From Gordionus sp. m RMFG-2023 (Eukaryota; Nematomorpha; Gordioida; Chordodea; Parachordodidae), in assembly GCF_954871325.1 (NCBI RefSeq), contig NC_088779.1, positions 25,158,869 to 25,222,868 on the forward strand: DNA of 64,000 nucleotides, read 5' to 3'. Positions 34,876 to 45,400 of this stretch are shown here, piece by piece (position 1 is the first letter of the stretch; each line of letters begins with the position of its first letter). The position numbers were made by a program, and so were the translations under genes. Below the pieces are notes generated by a model that saw only the letters and a program-made list of their open reading frames with translations, was not told the origin of the DNA and searched no databases.

Positions 34876-37001
34876 ACATCTATCATTGGCGTACGCAGCG
34901 GGGGGGGGGGGGGGGATAGGGGGAATGCAGATGCTGGACATATTTTTCAAAAATATTATTTTTATATTTTTATATTTTATTATAATTATTCATATTCATA
35001 TCCTATTTCTTTTTAAATTTTTATATTATTACCTTTTTCATTTACTAATTTACTTTATCAATTAATTTCATTTTCAAGTTTTCCTTGTAGCGTAATATTT
35101 ATCTATTATTTTTAAATTTCCCGGTATTATAATTTTCAAATTTCTAGTCATGGATATTAGACTTTTTTTAAAAAACGCTGAAGGTGAAAATCATGCCAAA
35201 AAGCAAAAAATTATAGTATGATAATTTAATAAACAAAAGCTGTGAACTGATGATTTCCTCAAAAGAATCAATTCAAAAGGGGGATATGATTCCCATTTCA
35301 TCAATAATTGATAAAAATAGGGTTAAAATTGCAAAAGAAAATAGAGGCAAGATAAAACTAACTATTGAGGCTATTTTATATTGTGGCTTGCAATGCCTAG
35401 CACTTCGTGGCCACAAGGATTCAGGAAGCTTAAATTATTAATAATAATGATAACGAAGGTAATTTCCGTGGACTTTTAAATTTTAAAGCATTAGGAGATC
35501 CTGTATTAATGGAGAGCCTCATTAGTACCAATAAAAATGCTACTTATCTCAGCCCTAGGATATAAAATGAGAAAATTGATGAAATCAATTCTGCCCCTTG
35601 CTTCTCAATTTTGGCAGATGAGACCACGGACATTGCTGGCATTGAGCAGATGTCGTTGTGTGCGCGATATGTAGATACTCATAAAAACATTATCAAGGAA
35701 ATGTTTCTCCAATTTATTCCTGTTTCAAGCATGACTGGGTCTGCTTTAGCTGATGTAATATTTGTGAATCTTAAAAAATTAAAAGTAATAATTAATCTTA
35801 TTATATAATTATTTTCAAAAATATAGCTAAATATAAATATGATACGTGGGCAAGGGTATGATGGAGCACGTGCAATGAGTGGACAATTCAATGGGCTTCA
35901 GGCATTTATTAAAAAAAATGCCCAACAGCTATATATGTCCATTGTGCTGCCCATTCACTCAACTTAGCAATATCGGATTCATGTTCTTTACCATTGATAT
36001 CAAATTGCTTAGGTTTTTAATTATTAAATTAAATTTTTTATATTTATATCAGGTAAAATATTAAGCATCTATGAGATGTTTAGATACCCCAAGCGTCAAA
36101 ATATTTTGAACAGAATTATATCTGAAACTCCTTGCCCAACAAGGAGAAAAAAATTGCAAAAAGCTTGTCCAACAAGATGGAGTCTTCGACAAAAAGCAGT
36201 AACAGCTTTTATCGAGTTAGAAGAGCCGATTATTAATGCTCTTACAGAAATATCACAATGTTCTGAAAGAGATATTTCTTCAGAAGCAAGCAAGTTACTG
36301 GATTCAATACATATACCAAATTTTTTTTTCGCATTAGAATGTATTAATAAATTATTTAATTATACAACTATTTTATGTAATACTTTTCAAAAACCTGATA
36401 TTGATTTGATTGAGATGATGAGAATAGCAGAGACAATTTTATTAGAACTCAAAGAAATTAGAGCTAATGCTGATGAGGAATTTCATATTTTATATGTTAA
36501 TGTTGAATCAAAAGCAGAGCTATACGAGTTCAATATTTGTCTCCCTCGACTTACAGTAAGGCAAACTTATCGTCCAAATATTAATATAGGGTCAATAGAA
36601 GAATATTATAAAATAAATGTCTTTATACCTCTTTTGGATACATTTATAACCCAAGTAAATGAAAGGTTTTTAATTTATCAAGAAACACTTATCAATCTGC
36701 AGATATTACTTCCGCAAAAGCCCTCTGAACCTTTTTCAGATGGTGATAGAAAAAAAATAAAATATTTGGAAGATTTTTATCATGAAGACATTAATGTATC
36801 TCATGATGCTTTATTAGCTGAATGCCAACTATGGTATAAAAGATTAACTATGGTTGATATAGTCCCAAAAAATGCTATGATGCTTTGCATCATTTCAAAC
36901 ATCTTTTAGATTATTTTCCCAATAATTAAATTATTATATATATTAGCAACTCTTCCCATTAGTACTGCAACTAATGAGAGAACATTCTCTTCTTTAAGAA
37001 G

Positions 37002-37181
37002 TAAAATAAACAAGTAAAATTTAAGTTTAGATAAAATTTTATTTCTACTTTAAAAAATAAAATAATAATAATTATACTATGTATATAATCGACTGGTATA
37101 TATACTGGTATATGTAACAAAACATTTAAATTAATACTCAATTAATTATTTTACAAATTTGAATAAACAACACTATTAACA
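37002..37181 (-). repeat. 3' LTR of the Copia-like fossil
   Basis: 180 bp, matching 38700-38945 except for the extra internal duplication in the latter. The purine tract borders it at 37182-37192. Confidence 0.85.
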
Positions 37182-38221
37182 TTCCCCTCCTCGACAAAGC
37201 ATCAAGTTGCTGCTCAGAGGGCGCATAAGTCTGTCTGATGGCGTGAGTCCATACGTTTTTGTAGGTTAGAAAAGTTGCTGTACGTTATCATTATTATAAG
37301 GATCAAGTTTGAATATATGGAATAAAATTTTGGAATAAAAGAATTTGGAATAAAATTTTTGGAATGTAGAATAACATAAGAATGATAAATCAAAAAAATT
37401 ATATAAAATTTCGCGTTTTTTTTTTAAATTTTGCGTTTTATATTTTATTAGTAGCGTTTTAATATTTAATTAGTAGCGTTTTAATATTTAATTTATTTTT
37501 ATTTATTTTCAATCTCCGAGGTTAAAATATGCAAATATTATGCACATTTCCCTCTCTTAAAAAAAATTTAAACTTCACACAATATTTTTCTAAAATAATG
37601 ATGTTTAATTTTTACATAACCTTTTGTCTTCAAAAGCTTTATTTCAAAAACATTTTTATCATATTAAGTATTACTTATAAGGGTTATGTAAATCTATCAT
37701 GTGATTTAAACCTTTTAATTCATGTTTTAATTACATTTTAATATATTTAAAATTAAAGTTTTATCTTCTTGTTTAGGATTTTTAATGGTTTATATCTAAA
37801 AATTCATCTCTAGGTTTAGTTAATTTACAAAAATTGGTCATCATACAATAAATCCAAAAAAAAAAATATCAATATTTCACTAAGAAATTAAGTAAGTAAT
37901 TTTTTAAGGCTTTTATGTGTTCAAATATGTCCATTATTGATTTACATTTAAGTTATTTTAATAAGTAAATTTACAACATGCCTTTATCTCGGCATAAAAT
38001 TTTAATTTCAAATAACTTTTCTTCTTACGTGGATTATAATAATAAGTGATCATCATTGGTCTCACAATATAGAATTCATAACCTAACGTCCAACTTCCAT
38101 ATTGGTTCTTTCTAGGTTGTCACATTAGGTTAGGTGCTGGTTATCATATTCCAGTCCAACATCCAGAGCCAGGACACCATGAAGAAAGAAGCTTTTTGCA
38201 TGAAAGTGCTAAGGTTTGATT

Positions 38222-38650
38222 CTAGTCATCTCCATAGATTAAGCAATCAACAAAATAGGTAGTCATCACAATAGGTAGTCATATAAATAGAGTCATCTCA
38301 ATGGATTAAGCAATCATCACAATAGGTAGTCATCACAATAGGTAGTCATATAAATAGAGTCATCTCAACGGATTAAGCAATCGTCACAATAGGTAGTCAC
38401 CACAATAGGTAGTCATATAAATAGAGTCATCTCAATGGATTAAGCAATCGTCACAATAGGTAGTCATATAAATAGAGTCATCTCAATGTAGTCACCACAA
38501 TAGGTAGTCATATAAATAGAGTCATCTCAATGGATTAAGCAATCGTCACAATAGGTAGTCACCACACTAGGTAGTCATATAAATAGAGTCATCTCAATGG
38601 ATTAAGCAATCGTCCCAATAGATAAGATAGTCATAATAGGTAAGGTAGTG
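38222..38650. repeat. 67-bp tandem repeat array inside the Copia-like fossil
   Basis: About five to six full and partial units share CAATAGGTAGTCA, ATAAATAGAGTCATCTCAA and GGATTAAGCAATCGTCA. Shorter ATAGGTAGTCA sub-repeats lie within each unit. Confidence 0.85.
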
Positions 38651-38699
38651 AATAATATTTGATTCTTCTTTTTTTTTACAAAAACGTACCGGGGCACCA

Positions 38700-38945
38700 T
38701 AAAATAAACAAGTAAAATTTAAGTTTAGATAAAATTTTATTTCTACTTTAAAAAATAAAATAATAATAATTATACTATGTATATAATCGACTGGTATATA
38801 TACTGGTATATGTAACAAAACATTTAAATTAATACTCAATAAATTATTTTTACAAATTTGAATAAACAACACAATATGTAACAAAACATTTAACTTAATA
38901 CTCAATTAATTATTTTACAAATTTGAATAAACAACACTATTAACA
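38700..38945 (-). repeat. 5' LTR of the Copia-like fossil
   Basis: 246 bp, longer than its partner by a 66-bp tandem duplication (ATGTAACAAAACATTTAA occurs twice). The primer-site candidate borders it at 38685-38699. Confidence 0.85.
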
Positions 38946-39460
38946 AGAAGATTAAAAACGTACCTAAGAAGTACAACTTCTGAAAGTAGGTTGAATGGTC
39001 TGACCCTTTTGAATATTCATAGGCATTTGACGCCAAACACGGATGAGATAATTGAAAAATTAGCTTCCTCCCAACGAAGATTGGATTTTAAAATATAATG
39101 TTTCTATAATATTTTTTGTGCTATCATTTTTTAATGTCTTATATATTTTTCTTTTACATAAAAAATATAATTATTCATATTTCCAACATTTAGATTTTTT
39201 ATACTTTATATATAAATTTTAAAAGCTCAAAAAAATTTAAATTTCTATTATGGATTATTTATTTTATAGTCATCATCATATCCTGGTTATATCCACTTAA
39301 TATTTTATAATTCAGATTTATTTAAAGTATTTATATGCCGCCGGTTATATTCGTTTAATATTTTTTAAATCAAATTTATTTTTATATATCGGTTTATATA
39401 TTTAATTTTTTATAATTCATATTAATTTAAATTTGTATATTAGAAATAGTTATTAGTCCT

Positions 39461-39892
39461 GTTGTGTTTTGACCGATGGGTCCCCCAGTCTGAAGGGGAA
39501 TAATACAGTCCGTGATCGGGGGTCCGTGATGGTCAATGACTGAATCCAGGGGGGCCGGGTTTTATCGATTTAATCATGGAATCACTTGGACAACGTAAGG
39601 TTTAAAGTTTATTCGAATCCGAGAAATTACAATTAAAAAAAAGAAACAATTCTATTACAAAAAAAAATATAAAATGATTAATGGTGTCTTGTTTTCCACC
39701 TTTATAATTTTTAAAACAAAGGGGGAAAAAAAAGTTGTTATTAAATCGCGATATAATTATTCATGAAACTGGTAAGAACCAGTTTCAAATGCTATATAAA
39801 AATAAAATATAATATATTAATTTCATAACAAAATAAAAGAAGATGGGAAAACAAAAGAAACAAAAATAAAAGAAAGGGGGATAGAACATAAC
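39461..39892. mobile_element. Short element with GTTGTGTT/AACATAAC ends inside the hAT transposon
   Basis: The block starts GTTGTGTTTTGACC and ends GATAGAACATAAC, which are imperfect inverted repeats. A 5-bp GTCCT flanks both sides (39456-39460 and 39893-39897). The first 130 bp are GC-rich (GGGTCCCCCAG, GGGGGGCCGGG). It could be a solo LTR or a small DNA element; no coding sequence is seen. Confidence 0.5.
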
Positions 39893-40005
39893 GTCCTAAT
39901 AAATTTATGCTTGATATTTTTAAATAACAATAATTTTATTTTAAAAAATTTTAATTATCCCCCCCCCCCCTACACCAAATTCCTGCGTACGCTACTGACA
40001 TCTAT

Positions 40006-42445
40006 ATAAAATATAAACATCTAATTTAAGCAATGAAGTCTTTAAATTATCCTAAAATTTTGTTTTTTCCTATACTACCAAAAAAAAGTTAAGTTAGGTA
40101 AGATAATGTTAGCTAATAAAACAGGTAATTTTAGATAAGGTAGCTAAAAAATAAAAGTAATTTTGAAAATAATTTAAAATTTTTATTGAGCCTGAGATGG
40201 TAACGATTATACAATTTATAATCATGGCGCATATTTTCTCTATGGAAAGGTATTTAACATAATGTTTATATAATACAGAAGAACAAATTATTTAAATGTA
40301 AAGGTATTAAGATTTAATCAATAAAAATAAAATGAATTTACATTCACTGTTAATTGTTATTAAAAAAACTTTGAACTGGCTCAATATTTATCATATATGA
40401 TTCGCCATAGTTTAAACTATTTAAACACTATTAAAGTCATTTCTAAATTTAATTCTGGCAATTAGAGGGATAATGGGATTCATTGTTATATAGTACTTCT
40501 ATTACAATTTCCTGGTTCCACTTACTTTTGAAATACAATGCCATACCAAAATAGGGTGTCCTAGTTCAAATGCTGTTTAGTGTAAAGTTAACAGCAATTA
40601 ATATTTATTTTCTCGTTTTTTTTATTTTTATTCTCTTTCGTCTTTTTTAAAATATTTTTGTTTTTGTCGTTTTAAAAAAATAATAATTTCTGTTTAGAAG
40701 TCAAATCCGTATAAACCCTAAACTTAAGTGGATAGAATGCTATCTTTATTTTCTTAATTTTAAGGGAAAAATGTGTTAAGAATTTCTGATTGGCTAAATC
40801 AGTATTTTAATCTAACTTGTGAGCATTCTGCCGGGAAGTCCGGCTAAGGAGGATAAACTTTCTATGTAGGAAAAGTCTGGACCTAATGCGTTTGGGTCAT
40901 TTTGGAAAGGAAGGGGGGGGGCAGGTGGAATATTTTTGGGTTTGCCATGATACATTCAGAATAATATTTAATAAAAAATAAGAACAAAGGAAAAAGGCAA
41001 AAGGCAAAACAAGTCTTAACTGTTAATATATCTGAAGATAAATATATTAAGTCCTTCTAAAATTAATCGAGTATTTTATTTTCTAATAAGAAGTCACTAT
41101 AAAAGTCTTCCTTATAAACAACGTATAATTTCTCGCTTAATAAATAATGAATTTATTGCAATGTGTTCTAGCTAATTATTTCGTATTTCTTTAGACATCT
41201 TAGCCATTTTAGTCTATTTAATTTTTAATTTAGCCTTATTATAATGTCAGTAGTTTGTAAATATATATTATAAGAAAAAGTAATAATCTGATTATTTTGA
41301 ATGAGACGGTAGTGAATAAATAACAAGAAATGTCAGATACGGAGTCAGGTTACACTTGAAGATGTTATGACTTATTTGCGGTAAGTTATTAAGAATGTCA
41401 TATAAAGTTTATAAAAAACTATTGCACAATAACATATGATCTATTTTTATTCAATCCATTATCTAATATTCTTATGATATAAAATAATTCATTATAATTT
41501 CTAAATCGTATTAAAAAGTAAATCTTAGCGTTTGATTTTTTAAAAAATATTTGATTTCATCTTGAAAAATCTTTTATGAATGAAAATTAGAAATACGAAA
41601 GATTTACTTATTTTTAACGGCATTTTCAAATAAAATTTAATCAAAAATCTTTGTTTTAAAAAAAAACAACTTTTGCTTCAAAAATTTTTGAAAATTTTTT
41701 TCCAATCTAATATCTAAAATAATTTCACGAAAAGGTAATGTTTCGTTCAAAATATGATGTGGTGTCATTATCAACTCCTTTTAATAAAAGTTAATATTCC
41801 GTGTAAAATTGCGTTAATTGATTTGTAAATTAGCATGAACAACAAAAAAAAATCAGTATGTAAATTATAACAGTGTCATCACCAATATATCATATAAATC
41901 CTCACATAAGTAAATATATCTTACGAATCACAATGACAATTACAAACATCAAAACAAAAAAGAGGTAGGGAGTATATTACTAGCTTTTCCACCTCATCGC
42001 TTTATATTTGCGGTCTACAACATTTACCATAATTCATGTTATCACCCGCATTTTATAGTCATCTTATTTTGATTTTTATCTGACCCAGTTCTTTCTACTG
42101 ATCTTTAGTAACATCTCATTTTCTTGTAATCACAATCATCTTTACTTTAATGCAATCGGTCGCAATGCTTGGTGTTCCATCTATTTTAATTTTAAATATG
42201 GCTTATTATTATAAAGTGATTTAAATATTTATAAATAATTTGCTAAGATTAACAAAATAAATTTAAATATTTTAATTAAATGAATTGCTTTATTACTAAA
42301 TTTATAATTTACATAAAATAGATTTAAATGATTTAATTTAATGAATTGTTTCATCACGAATTTAATTTACATTCCTTGAGAATAGATAAAAAACATATGT
42401 TAAGCCAATTTAAAAAAAATAAATAGCCGAATTAAAGTAAAAGTA
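40006..42445. other. Intergenic region upstream of the FBXW5-type gene
   Basis: AT-rich, no gene seen. At 40560-40740 sequence such as AATAGGGTGTCCTAGTTCAAA plus a T-rich run resembles the MITE at 30671-30977 loosely. The promoter of the F-box gene should lie near the right end, but no core element stands out. Confidence 0.45.
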
Positions 42446-45400
42446 ATGGATCAAGAAGAAACATATTCTATATTGCCTGATAATATTTTGTTAACCATAT
42501 TTTCTCTATTGGATTTTAATGATGTTGTATCATGTGAATTAGCTTGTATTAATTGGAGGGCTATTAGCCATAATAATCATTTATGGAAATTATTGTTTCA
42601 TAAGTTAGTATAAATATTGAAAATTTTACACTATACTAGGCACTATAAGTTAATTAAAAAAGGATATTTTTTAAAAATAAAACTTGGTGCTCTTTCCTGG
42701 AGAGAGGAATTTATAAGATTATATTATGAAGTTCCATTAATTCAACTAAAAGATCCATATGTCAATGATAAAGAAAATAATAAATATTTATTAAAGCACA
42801 AAGATCAGGTTTTACATGTAAATTTTTCTCATGATGGAAAGATGTTTGCTACTTGTTCAAAAGATGGATTTATTAAGGTATATTTTGAGTAATATTTATT
42901 TTTTGTAATGCAATACTTTTAAAATCAATCTTTACTTTATTACTAATACTATCAATTGATGTTAATCCATAATGTTGTGATCAAAAATTTGATGGGAGGG
43001 GTGGGGAATTCAAAAAATATGATATATAATATAAAATATTTCTATTGTTGTATTTGACTGGTAATATTATATGGTCATTTGGCCAATATTTGACTAGTCA
43101 AATATGGTCAAAAACAGTCAAATTCAAAAAGTTTTTAAGATAATATTAACTTATATTGTATATAATATTAAATATCTATAATATTAATTTTATAATATTT
43201 TTAAAATTTATTGGCATTTAATAACTATTGTTAAGTTCTCCATAGCATAGTCTTGCTCTGATTCATATTCAATATTATCATTTTCTTTAATATTTTTTTA
43301 ACAATTTTTCTGCTGTCAAGATCTTCAATCGATTTCTGTTTTAGTAAGAATATAAACCATATTAACCAATTTCTTGAAGAAGAAGCAAAACTAGGAATTG
43401 TTAATAAATTGCCACTACTTTTAATGGGCATGGTGAGCAAAGCTCATTCCATTAACTTGAGGCCAGAATCTGATTGTTTCTTATGTAAGTCACCTTTCCT
43501 CATATATTAAACATGACACTCCACATAATTTACTATTAAACATACTGCTCTTTCTCCTCAAATTTATGTTATAGCTGAAATATTTTGATCATCACATGTT
43601 TTATTAAATTCATTACTAGTAAGTTGCTCCCCTTGATATTGGGAACCAAATAAATAAGCAGCATTGCGATCACATCTATTTATATCTTTTTTCAAACATA
43701 TTGTTAATTTTTTTTCTTCAGATTATTTAGAGAATTTGACCTGGTCAAATACTCTTCCAGTCATATGACTGAATTTGATCAATCAATTGACCTACTTTTG
43801 TACTTTTTTTGAACTTTGATTTATTCTCAGTGATATATTGATCTTAAATATACTCCAATATCAAAGGTCTATTCATATTTGACAACTTATTTACTCTTAA
43901 ATTCTCTCAATTGTCTGCCATAATCAAATTCATGAGTCTGTTTTATATTTGATAATACTACTGCAGGATAAAGTACCCACACATTAGCGATTTTAAAATT
44001 TTTATTAAAAATATCTTCATCAGTATATTTTTGAAGTTTAGCAATTGTTTTATATTTATTAAATTTAAATCTTTGGCAGATTTTATTATTATCTTCTTGC
44101 CAAATTACATTATTCTTAGGCCAATTTTCCTTTTGATTAAAGAATATAAAATATTTAATTTTGAAGCCAAATTTTTTTCAAAAAATAAAGTTTTTCTGCT
44201 ATGTCATAATTTTTGTCTAAGGCATCACTGAATTATTCATAATGTGATTTGATTTAACACAATTATTTGAATCAAAAATTGAATGCAAGAAATAATTATA
44301 AAAATATTATTTATCAAATTACTAAATATTCAAATTATTTTTTTTTTATCGGATTGGGCCAATATTTAATCATTTTTAAAATATCAGTCATTGGCCAATA
44401 TTATAAAATTTTACCATCCAATAAAATGGCTCTTAATTTTTTAAAATTTTTATAATTATTTTTATAAATAAAATCAAAATCCATTTTTTTGTTTATTACT
44501 TTTTAATAAAGGATAATAATTTCAAATTTCATAAAATAATTTGTATTATATTTAGGCTGTGATTGTTTTTGGGCAATAAATTAATCAAAATGGGATGTAT
44601 TTTTTATTAGCAAAAAAAAAAATTTAAGAAGTATTCATAAAAATATTGAACAGTAAAAAAAAATACTAAAATTTTTAAGTATTTATTTAAAAGTTATATA
44701 ATATTTATACAAATAGGCTATCAAGTATATTATATGAAATGTCAAATATAAAATTAATAAATGAAATATCAAGAATGAGATACATTATGGAATTGTAGTT
44801 TTTATTGCACATTTTGTCATTGAGCAAATCGAAAAAGAATTAAAACTAACATGTTTCCAAACAACAAGAGCGTTAAAGACAGCATCTTCAGAAATTGGTA
44901 TTAATGATTTTTAGTATGTCATTCCAATTTGCCTAAACTTATAATTAATTATACATATTTGTTTAGTTTTAGTCTCATTAAAAATTTTTTATTTATATTG
45001 AAAGTAATATTAAATTTTATAATCATTTTAGATTTGAGACTCATTTTAAATAAAGTTAATGTCACTAATTTTAAGTAAATAAAATGATGGCAAAATAACA
45101 CCAAAAATCCTGATAAAAAAAATATCTAAATTTATTAATTTCAAAGTAGATTGCTAAATTCTAACAACCTACCTATTTGAAAATTTTAAATTCCTATTTA
45201 AACATTTTAAATATTTTGTTAAAATTGAACTATTTCTTGCATCCTTAAAACAAGATTGTTTTTTAAAGGACCTATCCTTTTAAGTATAAAACTCGATCTA
45301 GGCTAAGATAATCATTTTTGCTTAAAAAGTCGGTTTCTTTATTAGAGTCGGCTCCAAACCTGCTAAAATGGAGCCATTTATCACCACTCTTTGCCGGTTG

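Larger units (their letters stand above)
37002..38945 (-). mobile_element. Copia-like non-coding LTR retrotransposon fossil
   Basis: Direct repeats (37002-37181 and 38700-38945) bound it, with a 5-bp duplication AGAAG (36997-37001 and 38946-38950) in the hAT transposase. On the minus strand the 5' LTR is followed at once by TGGTGCCCCGGTACG, a good primer binding site, and the 3' LTR is preceded by the purine tract GAGGAGGGGAA. Each LTR starts TGTTAATAG and ends TTTTA. The 1.5-kb interior has no recognisable gag or pol and carries a 67-bp tandem repeat, so it is a non-autonomous element. The LTRs are almost identical apart from a 66-bp duplication in one, which suggests a young insertion. Confidence 0.8.
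35150..39096 (+). pseudogene. hAT transposase (ZMYM-like), with two short introns
   Basis: Recognised pieces in order: LALRGHKDSGS, SAPCFSILADETTDIAG, RGQGYDGARAMSG, PTAIYVHCAAHSLNLAISD, KACPTRWSLR, and the C-terminal dimerisation motif TNERTFSSLR. The last is continued beyond the LTR fossil by LKTYLRSTTSESRLNGLTLL (38950-39096). Two GT-AG introns fit the family alignment: 35785-35826 (42 bp, phase 0) and 36013-36052 (40 bp, phase 1, creating NCLGKILS). Frameshifts, one in an A-run near 35912, and stops disable it. The N-terminal zinc-finger part near 35150-35300 is only weakly readable. Confidence 0.82.
34884..39997 (+). mobile_element. hAT-superfamily DNA transposon, complete with ends
   Basis: The ends are inverted: CATTGGCGTACGCAG on the left against CTGCGTACGCTACTG on the right, each beside a G/C homopolymer run. 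An 8-bp duplication ACATCTAT (34876-34883 and 39998-40005) flanks it, as hAT elements require. Inside are a decayed transposase on the plus strand, a Copia-like LTR fossil (37002-38945) inserted in the transposase, and another short insertion (39461-39892). The transposase is of the ZMYM/52-kDa-repressor-like hAT group. Confidence 0.9.

Noticed and set aside
34898-34915. G-run considered as a G-quadruplex or telomere-like signal
   Set aside because: It is one of the homopolymer runs beside the hAT ends; the C-run at the other end mirrors it.
38222-38650. Regular repeats considered as a CRISPR-like array
   Set aside because: Units are contiguous 67-bp tandem repeats without unique spacers, inside an LTR fossil in a eukaryotic genome.
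42617-42639. ATG at 42617 as FBXW5 start
   Set aside because: It lies inside the 36-bp intron. The upstream exon encodes a clear F-box and splices in phase.
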